64,000 bases of DNA from Neotamlana sedimentorum (GTDB taxonomy: Bacteria; Bacteroidota; Bacteroidia; Flavobacteriales; Flavobacteriaceae), in NCBI RefSeq assembly GCF_000943565.1, contig NZ_JTDW01000004.1, positions 310,001 through 374,000 on the forward strand, in the 5' to 3' direction. Below the pieces are notes generated by a model. That model made no database searches. It was not told the DNA's origin and worked only from the letters and a program-made list of their open reading frames with translations. Below are positions 1 through 8,882 of this stretch, piece by piece. The position numbers and the translations under genes were made by a program. How positions within the stretch are numbered: position 1 is the stretch's first letter; each line of letters opens with the position of its first letter.

Positions 1-1020
1 GGAGAAACTACAGCGAGTTACACACCTCCAAACGATACTATTGGAGTTGTTTTTTATTATTGTTTGGTATCTTTTAGTTCTTCTGGAGCAGGCTGTAATG
101 AAATAGCCTCAACAACCGCAAGAATTGAGGTGGTTGAAGGTGTGCAAATAGATACTGAGCCAATCAATACACAAAGTCTTTGTGTAGGTGGCGAATTAAA
201 CAACCCTTTAACCGTTGCTCATTCTGGTGGAACCGGAACAGTTAGCTACCAATGGTATAGTAATACTGTAAATACAAACACCGGTGGGACCGCTATAACC
301 GGAGCTACTAATGCATCATTTACCCCGCCAACTTTTACAACTGCTGGAACGTATTATTATTATCTAGTTATTTCTTTAAATGGAAGTGGTTGTGGTGATA
401 TAACTAGCGCAGTATCGGAAGTTATTTTAGTAGCAGCACCAACAATTTCAACCCAGCCATTAGCAACACAAACACTTTGTCAAAGAATTACACCACAAGA
501 CTTAGAAGCTGTAGTTTCGGGAGGTATAGGAACAACATACACTTACCAATGGTACAGCAACACAACTAATTCAAACACTGGTGGTACTTTAATTACAGGG
601 GCAACTAGCAGTACTTATACACCTCCAACGACTACTGTTGGAACGCTTTATTACTACTGCGAAATTACTCAAACCGAACCAGGGTGTAACACTACTAGTG
701 AAACCGCTGAAGTTAACGTAAATGCAGCACCAAATATAACCAACCAACCCACTTCTGAAACCATTTGTTTTGGTGAAACTTTTAATACTTTATCTGTGAG
801 TTATACAAATGGTGTTGGTACAGCAAATTACCAATGGTATAGTAATTCGAGTAATGATGCCACAACAGGAATGCCAATTTCTGGAGAAACCAATGCGACA
901 TTTACACCACCTTCAAATACTGTTGGAACCACTTATTACTACGTAATCATTACCTTTTCATCTGGTGGATGTACTCAAATTACATCGAATGTGACGGAAC
1001 ATATTATTAATGAAACACCA
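1..1020 (+). repeat. Tandem Ig-like modules in the adhesin gene
   Basis: There are three complete copies and one partial copy of a module of about 290 bp. The copies share the encoded motifs YQWYSN, ITGATN/ISGETN, (F/Y)TPP, VGT.YYY and a Cys near each end. Similarity is mostly at the protein level, with short patches of near-identical DNA. Confidence 0.75.
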
Positions 1021-3543
1021 AGTATTAGTGATTTCGATTTAACGATTTGTAGTGGTGTTGCTTTTGATATTTCACCTAATGAAACAAACGGTGATACCGT
1101 ACCGAATAACACGCTTTACACATGGGATGCTCCAACCATTGCTCCTGCTGGTTCTGTTACTGGCGCAACTAGCGAAACAGTTAGCGCAACTAATATTAGT
1201 CAATTATTAACAAATACTACAATAAGTCCAGCCACAGTAACTTATACTGTAACGCCTACTTCAGGAGATTGCGTTGGTTTACCTTTTACAGTAACTATTA
1301 CGGTTAACCCTTCGATTAGTGTTTCTGAAACTATAATTAATAGTACCTGTTACAATTCGCAAAGCGGATCAATAGATATTTCTATTACTGGAGGCGTACC
1401 ATTTACAACAGGTAATTTATATCAAGTCGCTTGGACTGGTCCTAACGGATTTACAAGCTCAAATGAAGACATAAGTAATTTAGATCCTGGAAATTACTCT
1501 GTAACCATTAACGACGATGGCGGTTGTCCTTATAGCAACACCTATACCATTACAGAACCAGAAGAACTTATTTTTAGTGATGTTGTTTTTGATGCCGAAA
1601 CCATTTCTTGTTTTGGTGCAGATGATGGCTCTATTGGTATTGATATTTCTGGTGGAACAACACCCTACACTTATAACTGGACATTAAACGGAACGCCATA
1701 TAGTACAGACGAAGATTTAACCAATTTAGGCCCTGGAAACTATGAAATTACAGTAACCGATGCCAATAATTGTCCGAGTATTTCTCAACCATTTCAAATA
1801 ATTGAACCCGCAGAACTACAAGCATCCTTAGCATCTAAAGTTGATGTTATTTGTTATGGGGATGCTACAGGAGAAATTTATATTGATGTAAATGGAGGAC
1901 GACCAACCGAGGTGAGCACAGGAGTTTTTGACTACACCTATTCTTGGACTGGTCCAAATGGTTATACGAGCACCAATCAAAACATTACTAATTTATTCGC
2001 TGGTACATACACGGTTACAGTTACCGATAAATCAAATTGTACCGATACGCTTCAAGTTATAGTTAATCAAACCGATGAAATTATAATAGATTATTCCGCA
2101 ACCGAAATTAAATGTTACGGCGATAATGATGCTGTAATTACTATAAATTCGATTACAGGTGGTGTAGCGCCATATACCGTTACATGGAGCAACTTAGGTT
2201 CGGGCATGGTACAAGATAATTTATCACCAGGCACTTATGTTATTACCGTTACTGATGATGCCAATTGTGTAAAAGAAGCGACTATTGTTATTGAAGAACC
2301 TCCACTTTTCAGAATTACGCCAACTATAAGCAATGTAAGTTGTTATGGCGCTATGGACGGACGAATTACTCTTAATTTTGAAGGAGGTATTGATCCTGTT
2401 ACCTTGGTGTGGGACGATGACCCTACAGCAGGCGTAGAACGTAACAACATTGGTCCAGGCACTTATTCTGTTACTATTACTGATGGTACACCATGTACAA
2501 TTACCGAAACCTTTACCATTACAGAACCATCACAATTAAGTTTATCGGCAAATACGACCGATGCTTTAGATTGTGATAATGCCGAAAGTGGCGCCATAAA
2601 TCTTATTGTGACTGGTGGAACAATGCCTTTTACCTTTTCATGGTCCAATGGTACAACTGTAGAAGATTTAAGCAATATTCCTCCTGGAGATTATTCGGTT
2701 ACTGTAACCGATGCCAATAATTGCGATGTTTCTGGTAGTTGGAGTATCAATCGATTTGAACCTTTAGTAGTTGACGTTGAAACACACACCATACATGATT
2801 GTGAAACTCGCGAAGTCAATCAAACTTTTGAAGCCAAACCTAATGGTGGTGTTCCTCCGTATAATATACAATGGTCTAGCGGAACAGTTTCTGGTTCGAA
2901 CAACCAATTTATGAGCACCAACCAAAATGGTTTAACAATTATTGAAATTTCCGACAGTATGGGATGTTCAATTTCGTATTCATATCAAGTTGAAATTCCT
3001 GTTTTGGGTTATCCCGATTTTACCCAAACCTCAGAAAGCTTCCAAAATTTTGGTTTTTATTCTAAGTTAATTCCTATTGAATTTACGAATCAATCTACCG
3101 GCGAGTTTGTTGCAGTTTCATGGAATTTTGGTGATGGCACTTTTTCTTCCGATGAAAATCCGATTCATAGTTATAATAACGAAGGCACTTATACCATAAT
3201 TCAAACGGTCACTTATCCTTTTGGCTGTGTTTATACAAAAGAAATCATTTTAACTATAGAAAAAGGCTACAGCCTCATGGTGCCAAATACATTTACACCA
3301 AACAACGATGGTGTTAACGATTATTTTGTTCCTAAAACTAAGGCATTAACCGATATGACCTTTAATATTTTTAACACCTGGGGCAGTTTAATTTTTTCTG
3401 AAACCGGTGATGCCTTGCAAGGTTGGAACGGCACGATAAAAGACTACGACACCGAAAACGGAAACTTTTATTATACACTATCGGCTAAAACGCTGTACGG
3501 TGAAACTATTACTAAAAAAGGAGCATTTTCTGCATTAAAATAA
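1..3543 (+). CDS. SprB-repeat adhesin with T9SS type B sorting domain (5' truncated)
   Basis: The reading frame is open from base 1, so the N-terminus and signal peptide lie outside the window; 1180 residues are visible. The first third is a run of Ig-like/PKD-like modules of about 95 residues sharing QWYSN, GATN and TPP motifs. A PKD-like module follows, then about seven SprB-type repeats of about 80 residues with the pattern C(Y/F)G..G.I...GG..PY...W...G..I.NL.PG.Y.VTVTD...C. Next come a PKD domain (WNFGDGTFSSDENP) and a C-terminal module (VPNTFTPNNDGVND, then GWNGT and FYYTL) typical of the gliding-motility-associated/type B sorting domain. The protein is probably a cell-surface adhesin exported by type IX secretion. 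The PorP/SprF gene 10 bp downstream fits the known pairing of type B cargo with such partners. Confidence 0.9.
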   Translation, partial: GETTASYTPPNDTIGVVFYYCLVSFSSSGAGCNEIASTTARIEVVEGVQIDTEPINTQSLCVGGELNNPLTVAHSGGTGTVSYQWYSNTVNTNTGGTAITGATNASFTPPTFTTAGTYYYYLVISLNGSGCGDITSAVSEVILVAAPTISTQPLATQTLCQRITPQDLEAVVSGGIGTTYTYQWYSNTTNSNTGGTLITGATSSTYTPPTTTVGTLYYYCEITQTEPGCNTTSETAEVNVNAAPNITNQPTSETICFGETFNTLSVSYTNGVGTANYQWYSNSSNDATTGMPISGETNATFTPPSNTVGTTYYYVIITFSSGGCTQITSNVTEHIINETPSISDFDLTICSGVAFDISPNETNGDTVPNNTLYTWDAPTIAPAGSVTGATSETVSATNISQLLTNTTISPATVTYTVTPTSGDCVGLPFTVTITVNPSISVSETIINSTCYNSQSGSIDISITGGVPFTTGNLYQVAWTGPNGFTSSNEDISNLDPGNYSVTINDDGGCPYSNTYTITEPEELIFSDVVFDAETISCFGADDGSIGIDISGGTTPYTYNWTLNGTPYSTDEDLTNLGPGNYEITVTDANNCPSISQPFQIIEPAELQASLASKVDVICYGDATGEIYIDVNGGRPTEVSTGVFDYTYSWTGPNGYTSTNQNITNLFAGTYTVTVTDKSNCTDTLQVIVNQTDEIIIDYSATEIKCYGDNDAVITINSITGGVAPYTVTWSNLGSGMVQDNLSPGTYVITVTDDANCVKEATIVIEEPPLFRITPTISNVSCYGAMDGRITLNFEGGIDPVTLVWDDDPTAGVERNNIGPGTYSVTITDGTPCTITETFTITEPSQLSLSANTTDALDCDNAESGAINLIVTGGTMPFTFSWSNGTTVEDLSNIPPGDYSVTVTDANNCDVSGSWSINRFEPLVVDVETHTIHDCETREVNQTFEAKPNGGVPPYNIQWSSGTVSGSNNQFMSTNQNGLTIIEISDSMGCSISYSYQVEIPVLGYPDFTQTSESFQNFGFYSKLIPIEFTNQSTGEFVAVSWNFGDGTFSSDENPIHSYNNEGTYTIIQTVTYPFGCVYTKEIILTIEKGYSLMVPNTFTPNNDGVNDYFVPKTKALTDMTFNIFNTWGSLIFSETGDALQGWNGTIKDYDTENGNFYYTLSAKTLYGETITKKGAFSALK
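1311..3000 (+). repeat. Seven SprB-type repeats in the adhesin gene
   Basis: These are about seven protein-level repeats of 75-90 residues. Each starts with a Cys in a C(Y/F)G-like motif, has a central GG and W, and ends in PG.Y.VTVTD...C followed by (I/V)EP. This matches the SprB repeat of Bacteroidota surface adhesins. The seventh copy is the most divergent. Confidence 0.8.
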
Positions 3544-3553
3544 ATTCTTATAC

Positions 3554-4555
3554 ATGAGGAAAATAAAACTATCTATCCTAATAATTTTAAGTGGTCTTTT
3601 TTTTAAAGCTGAAGCTCAAGATCCTGTTTTTACACAATACTTTTTGGTTCCAGAAACGCTAAATCCAGGATTTTCTGGTTTTGAAGATGCCACGTATTTT
3701 GGTGTTTTGCACCGCACGCAATGGCCAAGTTTAGATTTACGTATAAATACGCAATACGCATTTATTAATACGTGGATTGAAAATTTAGATAGCGGCGTTG
3801 GCTTTAGTATTTTAAATCAGCATGAAAACAACACCAATTTTAACCATTTACAAGCCAATGTTAATTACGCTTATATTGTGCGGTTAGGTAACGATTGGGC
3901 GTTTAGACCCGCTGTAGAATTAGGTTTTGGAACGCGATCGTTCGATTTTAGTGGCATTGTTTTGGGCGACCAATTGAATATTAATAGCGGTACAGTTAGT
4001 AACTCCTCTTCCGATCCGTTTGCCATGAACGCTAACGATAACAAAACGTTTTTCGATTTTACAGCTGGCTTTGTCTTCGACCAACAGAATATTTACAACG
4101 ACACCGATTTATGGTTTGGTTTTGCCATAAAACACCTTAACCGACCAAATATTTCGTTTGTAGAAAATAGTCATGCGCCTTTAGATATTTTTTACACCGT
4201 ACATGCTAATTATAAATTCCCGTATTTAGACCGTAATAAAATACAAGTGTCTCTAAATTACATGCAACAAGGTGAATTTAACCGATTAGATATTGGAACA
4301 AACATAAAACTTAGTAAATTATTTGTTGGTGCAACGGCAGTAACAAACCCGAATAAAAACCATTCGCAAAGTCATTTACTCACATCTGTCAATACTTTTA
4401 TTGGTTTAGAATATGAAAAATTACGCTTTGGTTTTTCTTACGATTTTAATACCACAAACATTGGAAATACCAACGGTGTTTACGAAATTTCACTAACCTA
4501 TTTAGCAGGATGTTTAATTTGTAGAGACCCTGCTAGAATGGAGCGTAGAAAGTAG
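3554..4555 (+). CDS. PorP/SprF family type IX secretion membrane protein
   Basis: This 333-residue protein has an N-terminal signal peptide ending near AEAQ. The mature start DPVFTQYFLVPETLNPGFSG is the hallmark of the PorP/SprF family (usually QDPQFTQYM...NPA.AG). The rest alternates aromatic beta strands, as expected for an outer-membrane barrel. Family members partner specific type IX secretion cargo, especially proteins with type B sorting domains. The gene starts 10 bp after the adhesin and is almost certainly co-transcribed with it, so it is inferred to serve that adhesin. Its stop directly abuts the convergent peptidase gene. Confidence 0.9.
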   Translation: MRKIKLSILIILSGLFFKAEAQDPVFTQYFLVPETLNPGFSGFEDATYFGVLHRTQWPSLDLRINTQYAFINTWIENLDSGVGFSILNQHENNTNFNHLQANVNYAYIVRLGNDWAFRPAVELGFGTRSFDFSGIVLGDQLNINSGTVSNSSSDPFAMNANDNKTFFDFTAGFVFDQQNIYNDTDLWFGFAIKHLNRPNISFVENSHAPLDIFYTVHANYKFPYLDRNKIQVSLNYMQQGEFNRLDIGTNIKLSKLFVGATAVTNPNKNHSQSHLLTSVNTFIGLEYEKLRFGFSYDFNTTNIGNTNGVYEISLTYLAGCLICRDPARMERRK

Positions 4556-6538
4556 TTATTTGGGTTTTATAACACTCAGCATTTGTTTAGCAAACTTTAC
4601 CAAACGCCAATTATGATGCGTTGTTGCGTGCTCTAAATTACGTATACATTCAGCATTACAAGCTTCTATTTGATGTAAATACTGGAATGCATTCATTCGG
4701 GTTTCGTATCCGTAATTTTTACTTGTATAATTTGTTAGCTCGTTTAAGTATTTTGCTTTGATTTCAGGTTCGTAGTCTTCGGTAACTAATGCCAAGGTTA
4801 ACCATAAAAGTCTAACATTTTTATCGTTAAAGCCTACTATTTCTTTCGTTTTATTCAAATAATTTTGGCGCTGCGCCGGAAAATTTCTCCATAAATTAAA
4901 CAAAGCCGCTTCAATAGTTACATACGATTTATCGTCGAGCAAACTTTCATAATCCGTTTTTATTGATGGCGAAATATTAGTCACATATTTTGCAATGGCT
5001 TGACGCACTTTTAAAGGATTCTTAAAATCGGCAGCAGTAATTTTATCTGGAATTTGCGATACTACTTTAGCTTTAGCTTCATCGGAAGCGTAATACTTCA
5101 AATAGTCTACACATTTTGAGCTATAAACCTCGCAATCTACCTTGAGATACTCATTTATATAAGTCGATTTTTTTAAGCTTAGTAAAGCATCATCATAATT
5201 AAAGGTTTCAGCTATTAACCAAGTTTCTACAAACTCCGATAAATCAGTTTTACTATATTTTTCAACTTCAGTTATAAAATCATTCGTTTCAACATTTTCA
5301 AATTTGTGTTTCTTTAAATAGCTTTTAACTGCTTTTTTAAAAGGCTTATCCCCTACTTTTTCTCGTAAGGCATGCAATACCCAAGCACCGCGTTTGTAAA
5401 ATGTTGTACTACTCGCTTTTGGATTTAGTAAAGATGTTCCTGCTCCTGCTTTATCTTGCTCGTATAATTCTTGCGCATATTCGTAAAGTTGCCAGAAATA
5501 ATGGTTTTCTCCAAACACATCTTTCTCCGCCAATAAAGCATAATACGTCGCAAAACCTTCTTGCAACCAATGGTGTGTTCCCGAAGTTTCGGTAACTAAA
5601 TCACCAAACCACTGGTGTGCAAGTTCGTGCGCATTTACATTAACATAGTTTTTATCTACAAAACCCACATTATCAACCATAAAAGCATCAGAAAAAATAG
5701 TACAGCTTGTGTTTTCCATACCGGCATACAAAAAATCTTTTACAGGCACTTGCTTATAGTTTTGCCAAGGATAGGCAACTCCAATTTCATCTTCAAGAAA
5801 ATCGAACATCTGCTTGGTGTAACGGTATGTTGGTTCTACTTTTAAAGTATCATTAGGGTAATAATACATTTCTAAAGGAATACCGCTTTTAGCAGTTTCA
5901 ACGTTTTTCTTATACTTACCAACAGCCAAAGCCACTAAATAACTACTCATGGGTTTGCGCATATCGTAATGCCAAGTGGTTTTATTAAGACGCTCTTCTT
6001 TTCCTATTAACTTTCCATTGACTATAACTTGATAATCCTTGTCGAATGTCACGTTTAAATCGAACTCTATTTTATCGTTCATATCGTCAATACTTGGTAG
6101 CCAATTACTGGTGTATTTACCTTGTCCTTGCGTCCAAATTTGCGGACTTGTATTCGTCATACTGAGAGCAGTCGAAGTATCACAATCAATGAAATACATG
6201 GCTTTTTTAGGTGAAGTTTCCCAAACTATTTCTAGTTTGTGTCTTGTTTTTGCTTTGAATTTATGTTTTACAATAAAATGTTTACCATCGTATAAATGGC
6301 CTTCAATAGCATCATTTAAAATATATTTAATTTCTGAAAAATGTTGAGCATCTAAAAAAATTGAATCGGTGTCTTTTAATATTTTCAACTCGTAAATCGC
6401 TTTTCCTTTTACTTCTTTATTTTGAAGGTTGCCAAAGGCAATTGAAGCTCTGCAAGATTTAAAATCAACGTAATCAGTTTGTTGCGAAAAACCAAACCAA
6501 CAAAAGCATCCAAAAACAAAATACAGTACATTTTTCAT
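4556..6538 (-). CDS. M1 family zinc aminopeptidase
   Basis: This 660-residue protein has an N-terminal signal peptide (ending near GFSQQ) and is probably periplasmic. The M1 signature is complete: the exopeptidase motif GMEN at residues 273-276 and the zinc site HELAH at 304-308, followed after 18 residues by the third ligand Glu327 in QEGFATYY. A C-terminal helical region follows, as in M1 enzymes. It should remove N-terminal residues from peptides. No type IX sorting tail was seen. It is convergent with the porP-like gene and divergent from recG. Confidence 0.92.
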   Translation of the reverse strand: MKNVLYFVFGCFCWFGFSQQTDYVDFKSCRASIAFGNLQNKEVKGKAIYELKILKDTDSIFLDAQHFSEIKYILNDAIEGHLYDGKHFIVKHKFKAKTRHKLEIVWETSPKKAMYFIDCDTSTALSMTNTSPQIWTQGQGKYTSNWLPSIDDMNDKIEFDLNVTFDKDYQVIVNGKLIGKEERLNKTTWHYDMRKPMSSYLVALAVGKYKKNVETAKSGIPLEMYYYPNDTLKVEPTYRYTKQMFDFLEDEIGVAYPWQNYKQVPVKDFLYAGMENTSCTIFSDAFMVDNVGFVDKNYVNVNAHELAHQWFGDLVTETSGTHHWLQEGFATYYALLAEKDVFGENHYFWQLYEYAQELYEQDKAGAGTSLLNPKASSTTFYKRGAWVLHALREKVGDKPFKKAVKSYLKKHKFENVETNDFITEVEKYSKTDLSEFVETWLIAETFNYDDALLSLKKSTYINEYLKVDCEVYSSKCVDYLKYYASDEAKAKVVSQIPDKITAADFKNPLKVRQAIAKYVTNISPSIKTDYESLLDDKSYVTIEAALFNLWRNFPAQRQNYLNKTKEIVGFNDKNVRLLWLTLALVTEDYEPEIKAKYLNELTNYTSKNYGYETRMNAFQYLHQIEACNAECIRNLEHATTHHNWRLVKFAKQMLSVIKPK

Positions 6539-6610
6539 AACATAACTTCATCAAGTATAAGACCAAAATAGCACTTTTAATCTTAAACGAAATAACTTAA
6601 ATTCGCTTTT

Positions 6611-8767
6611 ATGTCTGTTAACCTTCAAACACCCATAGATTATTTAAAAGGCGTTGGGCCTAATCGTGCTACTTTGCTAAAAAGCGAATTGGGTATTTAC
6701 ACTTATCAAGATTTAATTAACTTATTTCCAAACAGATATATTGACAGAACACGTTATTACAAGATTAATGAGCTGCAACAAACCAATGCCGATGTACAAA
6801 TTATTGGAAAAATTACAGGGTTTAAAGAAGTAGCTCAAAAACGTGGTAAACGACTTGTTGCTAATTTTCAAGACGACACAGGTATTATGGAATTGGTTTG
6901 GTTTCGTGGCCAAAAATGGATTCGAGACAACCTTAAAACCAACAAACCTTATGTTGCTTTTGGCAAAGTAAATTGGTTTAGCGGTAAATTTAACATGGCG
7001 CACCCTGAATTAGAGTTGCAAGAAGAACATGAAAAAAACATTCGTTCGGCTATGCAACCTATTTATCCTTCAACAGAAAAGTTATCAAATAAAGGCATTA
7101 CCAATAAAGTGGTTAACAAAATAATGCAACAACTTTTTATTGAAACGAAAGGCCGTTTTGTTGAAACTTTATCGCAACCTATTTTAAATGAATTAAAGTT
7201 AATTAATAAATCTGAAGCCCTTTTTAACATTCATTTTCCTAAGAGTAGCGAGCTACTTCATAAAGCACAATTTCGATTAAAATTTGAAGAATTATTTTAC
7301 ATACAGTTACAATTAATCATTAAAAATTTAATGCATAAAAAGAAAATTAAAGGGTTGCCATTCGAAAAAGTTGGCAACTATTTTAATACCTTTTTTAGCG
7401 AGCATTTACCCTTTAATTTAACCAATGCACAAAAGCGTGTTTTAAAAGAAATTCGTGCCGATTTAGGTAGTCAAGCACAAATGAACCGACTATTGCAAGG
7501 CGATGTGGGTTCTGGCAAAACCATAGTGGCGTTAATGTCAATGCTCATGGCGCTTGACAACGATTACCAAGCCTGTTTAATGGCGCCAACTGAAATTTTG
7601 TCAGTTCAACATTATAATGGATTGCTTGAGTATTGTAAAAAACTGAATATCAACATAGAAATACTAACTGGTTCAACTAAAACTTCAAAACGAGTAAAAA
7701 TTCATGAAAGTCTTGAAAATGGCGAATTACAAATATTAATTGGAACTCATGCCTTACTTGAAGACAAAGTAAAATTTAAAAATTTAGGGCTCGCTATTGT
7801 CGATGAACAACATCGATTTGGCGTGGCACAACGTAGCAAATTATGGAAAAAAGGACCAACAAGCCCTCCTCAATCCTCCCATGTAGAGGAAGCCAAAAAT
7901 GATATGACCGTCATCCCACCCCACATTTTAGTGATGACTGCAACTCCAATTCCGCGTACCTTGGCTATGTCTGTTTATGGTGATTTAGATATTTCAATAA
8001 TCGATGAATTGCCTCCGGGGCGTAAACCAATTAAAACCGTACATCGCTATGATAAAAACAGACTTAATGTTTTCCGATTTATTCGAGATGAAATAAAAAA
8101 AGGCCGACAAGTGTATGTTGTATATCCATTAATTCAAGAAAGCGAAAAAATGGATTACAAAGATTTAATGGATGGTTACGAAAGTATTTCTAGAGATTTC
8201 CCCATGCCCGAATATCAAATTTCTATTGTTCATGGGCAAATGAAGCCCGACGATAAAGAATACGAAATGCAACGTTTTATAAAAGGCGAAACACAAATTA
8301 TGGTGGCAACAACCGTTATTGAAGTTGGTGTTAACGTGCCAAATGCCTCGGTAATGATAATTGAAAGTGCCGAACGTTTTGGTTTGTCGCAGCTACACCA
8401 ATTACGCGGACGTGTTGGGCGTGGAGCAGAACAGAGCTATTGTATTTTAATGACTGGACATAAACTTAGCAACGATAGTAAAACCCGTTTAGAAACTATG
8501 GTACGTACCAATGATGGTTTTGAAATTGCCGAAGCCGATTTAAAACTACGCGGTCCTGGAGATTTAATGGGTACACAACAAAGTGGTGTTTTAAACCTTA
8601 GGATTGCAGATATTGTAAAAGATAATGCTATTTTAAACAGTGCCAGGCACTATGCGAAACTAACCTTACAAAACGACAACAACTTATCTGCTCCAGAAAA
8701 CCAAGTCATTTTAAACACATATAAACAACTCGCTAAGTTTAAAAACATTTGGAATTATATTAGTTAA
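6611..8767 (+). CDS. recG: ATP-dependent DNA helicase RecG
   Basis: RecG drives fork regression and branch migration during DNA repair. This 718-residue protein has an N-terminal wedge/OB region (about 1-180), Walker A GDVGSGKT at 297-304, the Walker B box DEQHRFGV at about 398-405, motif III MTATPIPRT, and the RecG-specific C-terminal motifs QLHQLRGRVGRG and DL.LRGPGD. An unusual insertion of about 16-20 residues lies between the DEQH box and MTATP (see separate entry). The start ATG follows a 72-bp gap from the divergent peptidase gene. Confidence 0.96.
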   Translation: MSVNLQTPIDYLKGVGPNRATLLKSELGIYTYQDLINLFPNRYIDRTRYYKINELQQTNADVQIIGKITGFKEVAQKRGKRLVANFQDDTGIMELVWFRGQKWIRDNLKTNKPYVAFGKVNWFSGKFNMAHPELELQEEHEKNIRSAMQPIYPSTEKLSNKGITNKVVNKIMQQLFIETKGRFVETLSQPILNELKLINKSEALFNIHFPKSSELLHKAQFRLKFEELFYIQLQLIIKNLMHKKKIKGLPFEKVGNYFNTFFSEHLPFNLTNAQKRVLKEIRADLGSQAQMNRLLQGDVGSGKTIVALMSMLMALDNDYQACLMAPTEILSVQHYNGLLEYCKKLNINIEILTGSTKTSKRVKIHESLENGELQILIGTHALLEDKVKFKNLGLAIVDEQHRFGVAQRSKLWKKGPTSPPQSSHVEEAKNDMTVIPPHILVMTATPIPRTLAMSVYGDLDISIIDELPPGRKPIKTVHRYDKNRLNVFRFIRDEIKKGRQVYVVYPLIQESEKMDYKDLMDGYESISRDFPMPEYQISIVHGQMKPDDKEYEMQRFIKGETQIMVATTVIEVGVNVPNASVMIIESAERFGLSQLHQLRGRVGRGAEQSYCILMTGHKLSNDSKTRLETMVRTNDGFEIAEADLKLRGPGDLMGTQQSGVLNLRIADIVKDNAILNSARHYAKLTLQNDNNLSAPENQVILNTYKQLAKFKNIWNYIS
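7853..7912 (+). other. In-frame insertion within recG, possibly a small repeat element
   Basis: This stretch encodes roughly GPTSPPQSSHVEEAKNDMTV between LWKK and IPPHILVMTATP. In E. coli RecG the same gap is only about eight residues. The DNA is pyrimidine-rich on one side (cctcctcaatcctccc) and carries a short CCTC/GAGG inverted pair. This resembles short dispersed palindromic repeats that can sit in frame inside genes. The frame is kept open, so the helicase is presumably functional. Confidence 0.5.
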
Positions 8768-8842
8768 CTAAAATTAAACTCCTTTTAATTAGCATCTTAA
8801 CGAGAACTTTAAAGCACCAATTAAACTTGCCAAGTAATTGCT

Positions 8843-8850
8843 TAAATTTG
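8843..8850 (+). promoter_or_regulatory. Putative -7 promoter element of mutS2-like gene
   Basis: TAAATTTG matches the Bacteroidota -7 consensus TAnnTTTG exactly. It lies 33 bp before the ATG at 8883, which gives a short leader. No clear TTG -33 box is seen at the expected distance. Its position argues against using the upstream TTG at 8838 as the start codon. Confidence 0.45.
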
Positions 8851-8882
8851 CTGCTTTCAATAAACATGTCTTAACAATAAGA

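Noticed and set aside
1-3000. Repeats as a possible CRISPR or DNA-level tandem array
   Set aside because: The repeats are protein modules within one open frame, vary in length and sequence, and have no spacer structure.
8838-8882. Extended TTG start for the MutS2-like gene
   Set aside because: It would run through an exact -7 promoter word, and the added residues do not look like MutS2; the ATG at 8883 begins the conserved N-terminus.
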